The translations under genes and the position numbers were made by a program. A DNA stretch of 14,118 nt from Candidatus Berkelbacteria bacterium (GTDB lineage: Bacteria > Patescibacteriota > UBA1384 > 2-12-FULL-50-11), in NCBI GenBank assembly GCA_024654065.1, contig JANLIQ010000045.1, forward strand, positions 1 to 14,118. The letters run 5' to 3'. Within the stretch, counting starts at the first letter, position 1, and each line of letters begins with the position of its first letter. The notes under the pieces were generated by a model. It was not told the DNA's origin. It ran no database searches and saw nothing but the letters and a program-made list of their open reading frames with translations. Shown piece by piece: positions 1-7,913 of the stretch.

Positions 1-127
1 GACTAGCTTTCCCAGATCGGCAACCGGGTATCTAGTTCACTACCTACCACTGCTCATCGGATATCAGCTTTCTGTTGTGTAATTTCCGGATTCACGGTGT
101 AACCCCTTTCTCCTAATAACCGGTTCG

Positions 128-136
128 TGCTACACT
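128..136 (+). promoter_or_regulatory. Extended -10 promoter of the polysaccharide export operon
   Basis: TG-C-TACACT forms an extended -10 element with 13 nt between it and the ATG at 150. No good -35 is seen at normal spacing, and there is no Shine-Dalgarno sequence before the ATG, so the transcript would have a leader of only about 7 nt. The rest of 1-149 shows no recognisable gene. Confidence 0.4.
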
Positions 137-149
137 ACTCTCTAGTTAT

Positions 150-935
150 ATGAGAATATTTGCACGAATCAGCTACATACTCCGCTTCAAGGATCTAATC
201 AGATCCTTTGTTGCCCGCGATCTCAAAACTCGCTACCGTGGCTCGACTCTGGGCTTCTTGTGGTCGTTTCTTGACCCACTGATCAACTCAGCCGTACTTT
301 GGTTGGTTTTCAGTTTCATCTTTGCCAGAAACGTTCCTAACCTGCCTGTTTTCTTGATCGCTGGTGTTATCACGTGGAACTTTTTTGCTGGTTCGATAGG
401 TGGAGCGACAACATCAATTATCAGTAACGGCAACCTAATCAAAAAGATTCGTTTACCGCGCGAAGTTTTCCCAATCTCTGGATTACTAGCCAACCTTGTT
501 CACTACTTGCTAGCTTTTGTTGTCTTGATCGTCATTATTTTAATCAGCCAGCCGCCGTTTAATCCCTTGGCTTGGTTAACACTGCCAATAATCATCTTTT
601 TACTGGCCGTAATTGCTCTCGGAATTGGGCTTTGTCTAGCAGCTCTTAGCGTTTACTTTCGCGATCTACCACATTTGACCGACTCGATCTTACGCATCTG
701 GTATTTCTTGACACCGATCTTCTACCCTATGACGCTAGTACCCGCTAAATACTTGAACTACTACTTAGTTAACCCCGCTTCCTCTGGCCTAACTGCAATA
801 CGGCAAGTAGTAATCGAGGGACACGTACCAGACCAGAAACTTTTCATTATCTTAACCGTGGAGGCCGTGCTGTTGCTTTGTTTTGGTAACTGGGTCTTTA
901 GTAAGATGGAGGGAGGGTTTGCTGATGAGATCTAG
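150..935 (+). CDS. wzm: Wzm-type polysaccharide ABC transporter permease
   Basis: This is the membrane subunit of an ABC-2 type exporter that moves lipid-linked polysaccharide (O-antigen or teichoic-acid-like) across the cytoplasmic membrane. The 261 aa length fits the family. An N-terminal amphipathic stretch carries the typical RDLKTRYRGSTLGFLWSFLDP motif (about residues 23-43). It is followed by six hydrophobic segments at about 34-58, 65-90, 108-132, 138-168, 182-200 and 232-254. The gene overlaps the ATPase gene by 11 nt, which indicates translational coupling and a shared complex. The start lacks a Shine-Dalgarno site and lies just after an extended -10 element. TagG-like and Wzm-like permeases cannot be told apart here; the Wzt C-terminal domain of the partner favours the Wzm type. 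Confidence 0.9.
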   Translation: MRIFARISYILRFKDLIRSFVARDLKTRYRGSTLGFLWSFLDPLINSAVLWLVFSFIFARNVPNLPVFLIAGVITWNFFAGSIGGATTSIISNGNLIKKIRLPREVFPISGLLANLVHYLLAFVVLIVIILISQPPFNPLAWLTLPIIIFLLAVIALGIGLCLAALSVYFRDLPHLTDSILRIWYFLTPIFYPMTLVPAKYLNYYLVNPASSGLTAIRQVVIEGHVPDQKLFIILTVEAVLLLCFGNWVFSKMEGGFADEI

Positions 936-2169
936 CCTTACTTCGGAAATCTCCGAAACCCCGATTGTTGTCAAAAACCTAACCAAGAAATTCGTTCTAT
1001 GGCATCAAAAAGAGAACTCCTTGAAGTCTACTTTTATTAACCTCGTTCGATCACGAAAGCTAACTAGAGAGTCGTTTACTCCGCTCGATAACATCTCATT
1101 TTCAGTTAAGAAGGGCGAGACATTGGGGGTGATTGGTCATAACGGCAGTGGCAAAACGACCCTACTGAAAGTATTGGCTGGTATTACCAAGCCAACGAGC
1201 GGTACTGTGACTGTCGACGGTCGAGTCTCTACGCTCTTTGAGCTAGGAACTGGCTTTCACGCTGAGCTAAGCGGACGAGAAAATATTTTCTTAAACGGGA
1301 CGATTCTCGGCTTAACCCGTAAAGAGATCGAACAAAAGTACGACAAGATCGTTGAGTTCTCGGAACTAGGAAAGTTTATTGACAGCCCGATTAAGCATTA
1401 CTCTTCTGGTATGCAGATGCGCTTAGCCTTTTCCGTTGCTATTAGCGTCAACCCAGAAGTTCTGCTGGTTGATGAAGTTCTAGCGGTAGGAGATTCAGCC
1501 TTCCAGGCAAAAAGCTACTCGGCTTTCCAAGACTTTAAACAGCGCGGAACCACAATCGTTTTTGTCACTCATGATTTAGGGGCAGTAAACGCCAATTGTG
1601 ATCGAGCAATTCTTCTGGATAAGGGCAAGATCGTTGCCGAAGGTAACCCAGCCAAGGTTGTTGAGCGTTACAGAAGTGATGTCGACCAAGCAATGTACGG
1701 CGAGAAAGGTAAAACCCCAGAAAGAGAGAGTGGTCGCTTTGGTGATGGTCAAGCAACGGTGGAGTCAGTCTGGACAGAAAACAGAGCCGGACGGAAAGTA
1801 GCCGTTATTGAATCTGGGGAAGAGGTAATCGTTAAGATTAAGTACAAATTTCACTACAAGGCGACCGAACCGATTTTTGGTCTTATTGTTGACACTCGAG
1901 ATGGCCGACCAGTCTTGCTGGATAACACTTTGTGGCGCGGTATTAAGACCGGTAACTTCAAAAAGGGCTCGACTACGGTCGTGACTTTCCGTTTTCCTAA
2001 TAATCTAGAGAGGGGTTATTACCGCCTAACCCCAACAGTTGCTAAAACTGCCACCCTACCGCACGATCATCGAACGGGTATGGCCGAGTTCTTTTCTCAA
2101 CAGCCCTATCTTACTGGGGGTATGGTCAACCCTACTGCAGTGATTGAATTGGAGGGTGGGTCTAAATGA
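925..2169 (+). CDS. wzt: Wzt-type polysaccharide ABC transporter ATPase with C-terminal glycan-binding domain
   Basis: This is the nucleotide-binding subunit that powers the neighbouring permease. In the 414 aa protein the Walker A GHNGSGKT is at 71-78, the signature YSSGMQMR at 159-166, Walker B VLLVDEVL at 179-186 and the H-loop His at 216. After about residue 270 comes a roughly 140-residue beta-rich extension matching the Wzt C-terminal domain. In known systems that domain recognises the modified or capped end of the chain before export. The ATG at 925 is preferred over the upstream in-frame start at 883 because GGAGGGAGGG lies 7 nt before it and homology begins there. It overlaps the permease gene by 11 nt and the next gene by 4 nt (ATGA). 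No enzyme that would make a chain cap is visible nearby. Confidence 0.9.
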   Translation: MRSSLTSEISETPIVVKNLTKKFVLWHQKENSLKSTFINLVRSRKLTRESFTPLDNISFSVKKGETLGVIGHNGSGKTTLLKVLAGITKPTSGTVTVDGRVSTLFELGTGFHAELSGRENIFLNGTILGLTRKEIEQKYDKIVEFSELGKFIDSPIKHYSSGMQMRLAFSVAISVNPEVLLVDEVLAVGDSAFQAKSYSAFQDFKQRGTTIVFVTHDLGAVNANCDRAILLDKGKIVAEGNPAKVVERYRSDVDQAMYGEKGKTPERESGRFGDGQATVESVWTENRAGRKVAVIESGEEVIVKIKYKFHYKATEPIFGLIVDTRDGRPVLLDNTLWRGIKTGNFKKGSTTVVTFRFPNNLERGYYRLTPTVAKTATLPHDHRTGMAEFFSQQPYLTGGMVNPTAVIELEGGSK

Positions 2170-4301
2170 AACAAAAAAAACTCTCTCTTCCACGAAAGTT
2201 CTGGAAGTTCTTAAAGATTCACGGGTTTAGAGAGACGCTAAGGAAGACTTTAGTCTATGTCTCTATCCGCTATTCTGGGCTTTACGAGGCAATTACTGGC
2301 CGGGTCTCAATCCGTCGCTTGCTTTATCGTGCTTACAAGGAGGGTGGCCTCAAAAAAACTCTAAAAGTTGGCGCGGCATTTATTGGATTTTCTCTGTTAT
2401 TTGCGTTCGCCTATATTCTCGGTGTCAGATTGAGCTACTACGGCGGTGCTGGGTCACCAGAACAGTTTGTTGCCTGGTACAAGAACCACCGACGTAAGGT
2501 TACTATCGTGATTCCTACTTATAAGACGATTGAGCTTGTCGATCGTTGTCTAGAAAGCATTCACAAGCTACCAACTGGTCGTGACGTGCGAGTTATCGTT
2601 GTTGATGACGGTAGCCCACAAGACATCCAGGAAGGGTTAACCAAGCTTGAGAAGAAATACTCTGAAGTTGAGTTTGTTTTGAACAAAACTAATCAAGGCT
2701 TTGCCAAGACCTGTAACACTGGTATGGAAATGGCTAACGGTGATGTGATACTGCTTAACAACGATACCGAGGCCAAGCCCGGTTGGTTAGAGGCTCTGCA
2801 GTTTGCAGCCTACAGCGCCAATGACATCGGTGTCGTTGGCTCTAAATTGCTTTACCCAAATGGCTTAATTCAGTTTGGTGGTGGCTTCCGAAATTTCAAC
2901 GCTCCTGAATGGTTTGATCATTCGTACCGTATGGAGCCGAGCAACTACGGTCCAGCCAATGTTGCAAAAGACGTTCTAACGGTTACTGGCGCCTGTATGT
3001 ATATCAAACGTGATGTTATCAAGAAGGTGGGTATTCTTGACCCTGAGTTTCCGATGGCTTTCGAGGATGTTGACTACTGCTTAAGAGCTAGAGCCGCTGG
3101 CTACCGTGTCCGCTACTGCCCAGAGTCTGTTTTGATTCACCACGAGTCCATCTCGCGTGGCAAAGTTCAGGGCGAGCGCGAGCTTAAAAGTACCGCTCAT
3201 TTCTGGGAGAAATGGGGTAGCTGGTTTGATAACCGTAACGTTCGGGATCAGAACGGTAATATTAACGTCATTTACGTTCTCCAAGACACCGGTGTTGCCG
3301 GTGGACACCGAATTGTCTTTGATCATCTGAATCGTCTAAAAAAACTTGGTGGCTTTAATGTCAAACTCTTTGCGTTAGCCGGACCACCAGAATGGTTCCC
3401 TCTAGATGTACCTGTTCGAACTTTCGGCAACTACCAGCAGTTAAGTCGCGCTCTAGCAAAAGAAGAAGCGATTAAGGTCGCCACCTGGTGGGAGACGGGG
3501 GATCCGGTCTGGCAGGGCTCGCTCCAAAAAGGAATTCCGGTTTTCTTTGTTCAAGATATTGAGTCTTCGTACTACAAGGGTGATCAGAGGGCACAGGATA
3601 CAGTTATTGCTTACTACCGACCAGAATTTAACTATTTCACTACCTCTGGCTGGAATCAGGATCAGCTGAACGACCTACACCTTCACTCATACATAGTGCC
3701 CTGCGGATTAGATACTAAGCTGTATCGTCTTAAGCCCAGTATCAAACGTGAGGACGATGTACTTCTCGCCGTTGGCCGATTGCACTACCTGAAGAACTTA
3801 GACATGACTCTGCGCGCCTTAAAACAGATGCGGCGTAACTTTAAGTTCTGGTTATTTGGTGTTGAGCCTGAGATCGAAGACAAGTACCCCTCCATCGTTG
3901 ATCGTTATGTTTACAAGCCAACCGACGAAGGTGTGGTTGATCTTTATAATCAAGCGACTGCCTTTGTCCAAACCTCACGACACGAGGGCTTTTGTTTGCC
4001 TGTATTAGAGGCTATGGCCGCTGGAGCGGCTGTAGTTTGTACGAACGCCGATGGTAATCGAGACTTCTGCTTGCATGAGAAAAACTGTCTAATTGTTGCA
4101 CAAGATGATCATAACGATCTATCAAAGAGTCTAGAACGAATCTTTGCCGACAAGCCTCTTAGAGATAAATTGGTCGCAGAAGGATTAAAGACTGCTGAGT
4201 CGTACTCCTGGGAAAATGTCACAAAAAGACTAGCTCGCTACTTTACGGTTCTAGCAGACAACCATTCTATGGTTGGCGGTGAAGTGAAAGTCCCAGATTA
4301 A
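2166..4301 (+). CDS. Two-domain glycosyltransferase (GT2 + GT4) with a membrane anchor
   Basis: A 711 aa protein likely to add two sugars or two linkages to the exported polysaccharide. Residues 1-65 are basic; a hydrophobic segment at about 67-87 is a probable membrane anchor. A GT2 (GT-A fold) domain spans about 112-330, with VDDGS at 146-150, the metal-binding-like NND at 198-200 and FEDVDYCLR at 299-307. A GT4-like (GT-B fold) domain spans about 365-700, with the E-x7-E nucleotide-sugar motif in EGFCLPVLEAM at 607-617. The start overlaps the ATPase stop by 4 nt and is preceded by GGAGGGTGGG. The context implies assembly of the glycan carried by the transporter, possibly using the dTDP-rhamnose made by the downstream rfb genes. 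Donor and linkage cannot be read from sequence. Confidence 0.88.
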   Translation: MKQKKLSLPRKFWKFLKIHGFRETLRKTLVYVSIRYSGLYEAITGRVSIRRLLYRAYKEGGLKKTLKVGAAFIGFSLLFAFAYILGVRLSYYGGAGSPEQFVAWYKNHRRKVTIVIPTYKTIELVDRCLESIHKLPTGRDVRVIVVDDGSPQDIQEGLTKLEKKYSEVEFVLNKTNQGFAKTCNTGMEMANGDVILLNNDTEAKPGWLEALQFAAYSANDIGVVGSKLLYPNGLIQFGGGFRNFNAPEWFDHSYRMEPSNYGPANVAKDVLTVTGACMYIKRDVIKKVGILDPEFPMAFEDVDYCLRARAAGYRVRYCPESVLIHHESISRGKVQGERELKSTAHFWEKWGSWFDNRNVRDQNGNINVIYVLQDTGVAGGHRIVFDHLNRLKKLGGFNVKLFALAGPPEWFPLDVPVRTFGNYQQLSRALAKEEAIKVATWWETGDPVWQGSLQKGIPVFFVQDIESSYYKGDQRAQDTVIAYYRPEFNYFTTSGWNQDQLNDLHLHSYIVPCGLDTKLYRLKPSIKREDDVLLAVGRLHYLKNLDMTLRALKQMRRNFKFWLFGVEPEIEDKYPSIVDRYVYKPTDEGVVDLYNQATAFVQTSRHEGFCLPVLEAMAAGAAVVCTNADGNRDFCLHEKNCLIVAQDDHNDLSKSLERIFADKPLRDKLVAEGLKTAESYSWENVTKRLARYFTVLADNHSMVGGEVKVPD

Positions 4302-5323
4302 CCTAATCTAACCTTGGCGCCTGGCATCATCATTGCTTTAACTACAACAAATAAGTTACGCCATTGGCCGCTTAGCATTCTTTTTGCAAGAGTGTAGGTG
4401 ATACTCAGGTAAATCAGAGGTAGGGCGATCGGAAAAAACTTCCAAGCTAGAAGAATTCTCCCTCGAGTAAAGCAGCTCTCAGCCAGCAAGCTCTTACGTT
4501 TCTCGACATTGCCAATACTCTGACTTTCCTTGTGGTAGACACGGGCTTTGGGCGCCACAGCTATAGTAAACATTCCTTTAGCGCGAAGCGCCCAATCTAA
4601 TTCCTCGTGGTAGAGAAAATACTCCTCGTTCATTAGACCCACCTCCTCTAGAACACGGCTAGAGATTAGCATTGATGCCCCGTAAGCGTAAGCTGCCTCC
4701 CGCTCAAGGGAGTCGGCCGAAACACTAGCATCGTATTGGCTGAGTTCTCCTAGGTGCCAAGTCAGACCAAGCCAACGATTATATCCACCGGCGTAGGCCT
4801 GGACAGTTTCTGGTTCTTTGTAGTAGCAAACGGCACTAGCACAGAAGCCACATCCAGGTTTGTTCTGGGAACGCGCAACTAATTCGCTTAAGGCGTTAGG
4901 CTCAACCACTACGTCATTATTAAGTACCCAGATATATTCGGCGTCGCCTTGAGCAATTAACCACCGTAACGCAACGTTATTACCGCCGGCAAAACCCAGG
5001 TTACTACCAGTTGGGATAAGAATAAGCGGTACTTGGCTTGCTTCGGTGGAAGCCGCTTCTAACTCTTTGGTGTGAATAGGCTTAATAACGGGCGGCCTAG
5101 TTAGTGCACCTAGTTTATTATCTACTGTTTGAAAGGGCTCTTTGCCGCTTGCCCAAGTCACAATATGTTCAAGGGAGCCGTCATTTGATGCGTTATCGCA
5201 AACTATTACCTGAAAATTTGAGTAGTCTTGGCGAAAGATACTCTCTAAACACTCAACGGTATCTCGGTATCCGTTATAATTTAGCACCGAGATGTAGACT
5301 TTGGGCGCAGAGGACTGGCTCAC
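4298..5323 (-). CDS. GT2-family glycosyltransferase, WbbL-like (possible rhamnosyltransferase)
   Basis: A 341 aa family 2 glycosyltransferase. The N-terminal SVLNYNGYRDTVECLESI and VCDNASNDGS (41-50) form the nucleotide-sugar site. LNNDV (134-138) is the metal-binding region, and HEELDWALR (239-247) holds the probable catalytic base region. A hydrophobic segment at about 296-314 near the C-terminus may tether it to the membrane. The overall pattern is that of WbbL/RfbF-type rhamnosyltransferases, and complete dTDP-rhamnose genes lie directly upstream in divergent orientation, so L-rhamnose transfer is a reasonable inference. The start is GTG, supported by GGAG 6 nt upstream. It is the only gene of the locus on this strand and shares the bases TTAA with the stop of the convergent double glycosyltransferase. 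Confidence 0.85.
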   Translation of the reverse strand: MSQSSAPKVYISVLNYNGYRDTVECLESIFRQDYSNFQVIVCDNASNDGSLEHIVTWASGKEPFQTVDNKLGALTRPPVIKPIHTKELEAASTEASQVPLILIPTGSNLGFAGGNNVALRWLIAQGDAEYIWVLNNDVVVEPNALSELVARSQNKPGCGFCASAVCYYKEPETVQAYAGGYNRWLGLTWHLGELSQYDASVSADSLEREAAYAYGASMLISSRVLEEVGLMNEEYFLYHEELDWALRAKGMFTIAVAPKARVYHKESQSIGNVEKRKSLLAESCFTRGRILLAWKFFPIALPLIYLSITYTLAKRMLSGQWRNLFVVVKAMMMPGAKVRLG

Positions 5324-5350
5324 AAATTACTCCAGCCCAGACCAGACCAG

Positions 5351-5381
5351 TTGTAAAGAAGGTTGAAAAAGCTAAAATATA
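5351..5381. promoter_or_regulatory. Candidate divergent promoters between the GT2 gene and rfbA
   Basis: On the + strand TTGTAA (5351-5356) and TAAAAT (5373-5378) are separated by 16 nt and would give rfbA a leader of about 60 nt. On the - strand TATATT (5376-5381) overlaps this -10 and would serve the GT2 gene with a leader of about 46 nt; its -35 (around ATAAAT) is weak. A weak alternative -10 for rfbA, TAACAT, lies at 5432-5437. Confidence 0.4.
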
Positions 5382-5422
5382 GTCGATGAACACATGTCAT
5401 TTATCCCATATTACCCCCTTTA

Positions 5423-5435
5423 GTTATTCAATAAC
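5423..5435. repeat. Perfect 13-nt palindrome before rfbA
   Basis: GTTATT-C-AATAAC is a perfect inverted repeat (6 bp arms, 1 nt centre) ending 7 nt before the rfbA ATG. It could be an operator or a chance AT-rich palindrome; nothing in the window decides. Confidence 0.3.
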
Positions 5436-5442
5436 ATCCTAA

Positions 5443-6336
5443 ATGAAGGGAATTATTTTGGCTGGTGGATCGGGGACGCGGTTATACCCAATTACTTTGC
5501 CAACCAGCAAACAGCTCTTACCGGTTTACGACAAGCCAATGGTGTACTATCCGCTGTCAATTTTGATGCTGACTGGTATTCGCGAAGTTCTGATTATCTC
5601 GACGCCTAAGGACATCGGCCGTTTCGAAGAAGTCTTCGGTAACGGCAGTCAATTGGGGTTGAAAATCGAGTACGCCATCCAGGAAGAACCAAGAGGCCTG
5701 GCTGATGCTTTTATCGTTGGTGAGAAGTTCTTAGACGGCGAACCGGTCACAATGATTCTCGGCGATAATATCCTTTATGGGCACGGACTGACCAAGATGC
5801 TTCAGGACGCTCGGAGAAGTATTGAAGAGAGTGGTGGTGGCCATAATTTCGCTTACTATGTTAACGACCCGGAGCGATATGGTGTCGTTGAATTTGATAA
5901 AAACGGGAAAGTATTGTCGATTGAGGAGAAGCCGTCTCAACCCAAATCGAGTTTTGCATCACTTGGCTTGTATATGTTTGACGGGGAGGTTAGCGCTGTC
6001 GCCAAGTCTGTTAAGCCCTCAGCCCGGGGAGAGTTGGAGATACCGAGCGTCATGAACGATTACCTGAAACGTGGCCAGTTCGGAGTAACGGCGCTTGGTC
6101 GTGGTTTTGCTTGGTTTGACACCGGAACACACGACAGCTTACTCGAGGCAAGCGAATTTGTCTCCACGATGGAAAAACGAACTGGCCTCAAGATCGGCTG
6201 TATCGAAGAGATCGCTTATGCTATGGGGTTTATAACCGCTGATGAGCTTGAGAAACTAGCTGAGCCGTTAAAAAAGAGTGGCTACGGTCAATACCTAATC
6301 AGAGTCGCCAAAGATAAGCCCTATTACGCCTGGTAG
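5443..6336 (+). CDS. rfbA: Glucose-1-phosphate thymidylyltransferase (RmlA/RfbA)
   Basis: First step of dTDP-L-rhamnose synthesis: dTTP + glucose-1-phosphate gives dTDP-glucose + diphosphate, in the cytosol. At 297 aa it matches the family's usual length. The N-terminal nucleotide-binding motif GGSGTRLYP is at 8-16, with the conserved TSKQLLPVYDKPM following. QEEPRGLADAF (79-89), the metal-binding GDN (107-109), EKP (161-163) and WFDTGTHDSLLEAS (223-236) are all intact. It opens the four-gene rhamnose operon, and its stop is directly followed by the rfbB ATG. There is no Shine-Dalgarno sequence before the ATG. Confidence in function is high because the three following genes complete the pathway. 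Confidence 0.96.
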   Translation: MKGIILAGGSGTRLYPITLPTSKQLLPVYDKPMVYYPLSILMLTGIREVLIISTPKDIGRFEEVFGNGSQLGLKIEYAIQEEPRGLADAFIVGEKFLDGEPVTMILGDNILYGHGLTKMLQDARRSIEESGGGHNFAYYVNDPERYGVVEFDKNGKVLSIEEKPSQPKSSFASLGLYMFDGEVSAVAKSVKPSARGELEIPSVMNDYLKRGQFGVTALGRGFAWFDTGTHDSLLEASEFVSTMEKRTGLKIGCIEEIAYAMGFITADELEKLAEPLKKSGYGQYLIRVAKDKPYYAW

Positions 6337-7335
6337 ATGAAGATTTTAGTCACCGGTGGTGCTGGGTTTATCGGCTCAAACTTTGTCCACCTGCTCCTCA
6401 ACGAGCAGCCAGATTTAGAAGTAACTGTTATCGACAAGCTAACCTACGCTGGCAACAAAGCTAGTCTCGACGGCTTGCCCAACAACCGCTTTAAATTTGT
6501 TCAGGGGGACATCTGTGACGAAAAGCTTATCGACCAGTTAGTTGCCGAGAGTGATGTCGTTGTTCATTTTGCTGCCGAATCTCATAACGACAACTCTCTG
6601 CGTGAACCCTGGCCTTTTGTTGAGACTAATGTTGTTGGTACTTACCGGATTCTTGAGGCCGTTCGCGCGCACGATAAGCGTCTGCACCACATCTCAACCG
6701 ATGAAGTCTTTGGTGACTTGGAGCTTGACGACCCAGCAAAGTTTAATGACAAAACCGCATATAACCCTTCTAGTCCGTACTCTGCAACCAAAGCAGGCTC
6801 CGATCTCTTGGTTCGAGCTTGGGTTCGTTCGTTCGGTGTTAAGGCCACTATTTCTAACTGTTCTAACAACTACGGACCCTACCAGCACATCGAGAAATTC
6901 ATACCGCGGCAGATTACTAATATCTTGAGCGGACAAAAGCCCAAGCTTTACGGTAGCGGTCAGAATATTCGTGACTGGATTCACGTTAACGACCACAACG
7001 TCGCTGTTCTGAAAGTCCTTGAGAGTGGCCGAATCGGCGAAACCTACCTAATCGGTGCTAATGGCGAAAAGAGTAATAAAGAAGTCTTAGAGACCATCCT
7101 AGAGCTCATGGGAAAGCCCAAGGATTGGTTTGAGGCGGTAAATGACCGACCAGGCCACGATATGCGTTACGCCATAGATCCTAGCAAGATCGAGCGAGAG
7201 TTAGGCTGGAAGCCTGGGTACACTGATATAGAGCAGGGCCTCAAACAGACTATCGACTGGTATACAAACCACAAAGAGTGGTGGCAACCGCTCAAAGACG
7301 CCGTAGAAGCCGCATACAAGAAGAAGGGGCAGTAA
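6337..7335 (+). CDS. rfbB: dTDP-glucose 4,6-dehydratase (RmlB/RfbB)
   Basis: Second step of the pathway: dTDP-glucose is dehydrated to dTDP-4-keto-6-deoxyglucose using bound NAD. This is a 332 aa extended short-chain dehydrogenase/reductase. The Rossmann motif GGAGFIG is at 7-13, the dehydratase-specific STDEVFGDL at 120-128 supplies the catalytic Asp and Glu, and YSATK at 148-152 is the YxxxK pair. HFAAESHNDNSL (78-89) is a typical dehydratase segment. The ATG follows the rfbA TAG with no gap and no Shine-Dalgarno sequence, so translation probably depends on termination of rfbA. The end overlaps the next start by one base (TAATG). Confidence 0.96.
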   Translation: MKILVTGGAGFIGSNFVHLLLNEQPDLEVTVIDKLTYAGNKASLDGLPNNRFKFVQGDICDEKLIDQLVAESDVVVHFAAESHNDNSLREPWPFVETNVVGTYRILEAVRAHDKRLHHISTDEVFGDLELDDPAKFNDKTAYNPSSPYSATKAGSDLLVRAWVRSFGVKATISNCSNNYGPYQHIEKFIPRQITNILSGQKPKLYGSGQNIRDWIHVNDHNVAVLKVLESGRIGETYLIGANGEKSNKEVLETILELMGKPKDWFEAVNDRPGHDMRYAIDPSKIERELGWKPGYTDIEQGLKQTIDWYTNHKEWWQPLKDAVEAAYKKKGQ

Positions 7336-7913
7336 TGGCAGCGCCTACTACTGAAATAACTGGCCACACAACCGACATTCCCGGCTTGATAGTTTTCGAT
7401 GTTACCAGCATGGGCGATGAACGCGGTTGGTTCCAGGAAAAATTTCAAAAAGCTAAATTGGTAGCCGCTGGGCTACCCGAAGAGTTCACGGTCGTTCAAA
7501 ACAGTATCGCCTACAACCAGAGTCGGGGTGTCACTCGGGGCTTCCATGCCGAAGCCTGGGATAAGTATATCTCGGTTGTGACCGGCAAAATATTCGTCGC
7601 TTATGTTGACCTGCGCTCAGGCGATAGCTTCGGCAAGGTCGTTACTCTGGAAGTTGATAAAAATAAAGCCGTCTTCGTTCCGAACGGCGTGGGGAACTCT
7701 TACCAAACCCTGACGGAAGATGTTTATTATCTTTATAGCGTCAACAAGTACTGGACTCAGGAAGCGCATAAGATTAGTTTATTTGTTAATCTGGCCGATC
7801 CAGATCTCGCCGTTAAATGGCCGATCCCACTCGACCAAGCAGTAATTTCCGAGCGCGATCAGAACCATCCAATGTTAAAGGATATTAAACCGATGGTCGT
7901 TTCTAATGGCTGA
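7335..7913 (+). CDS. rfbC: dTDP-4-dehydrorhamnose 3,5-epimerase (RmlC/RfbC), variant motif
   Basis: Third step: epimerises C3 and C5 of dTDP-4-keto-6-deoxyglucose. The 192 aa cupin-type protein has the catalytic-His segment RGFH (68-71) followed by WDK (75-77), FVPNGVGNSYQ at 114-124 and Tyr134 in YLYSVNKYW. These correspond to the His, Lys and Tyr positions of RmlC, but the surroundings differ from the common RGLHYQ and YKCSDYY forms. The pattern is closer, from memory, to the RmlC half of actinobacterial RmlC-RmlD fusion proteins. The ATG at 7335 is chosen over an in-frame GTG at 7278 because AAGGGG precedes it and it forms the tight TAATG junction with rfbB. It overlaps rfbD by 8 nt. Confidence 0.9.
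   Translation: MAAPTTEITGHTTDIPGLIVFDVTSMGDERGWFQEKFQKAKLVAAGLPEEFTVVQNSIAYNQSRGVTRGFHAEAWDKYISVVTGKIFVAYVDLRSGDSFGKVVTLEVDKNKAVFVPNGVGNSYQTLTEDVYYLYSVNKYWTQEAHKISLFVNLADPDLAVKWPIPLDQAVISERDQNHPMLKDIKPMVVSNG

Noticed and set aside
2..82. Open frame running in from the left edge, ending in a hydrophobic stretch (LPLLIGYQLSVV) and a TAA.
   Set aside because: Only 26 codons are visible with no recognisable motif; it may be the end of a membrane protein gene but chance is equally likely.
6542..6996. Long open frames on both strands inside rfbB.
   Set aside because: They are shadows of the clearly coding rfbB frame and have no family resemblance.
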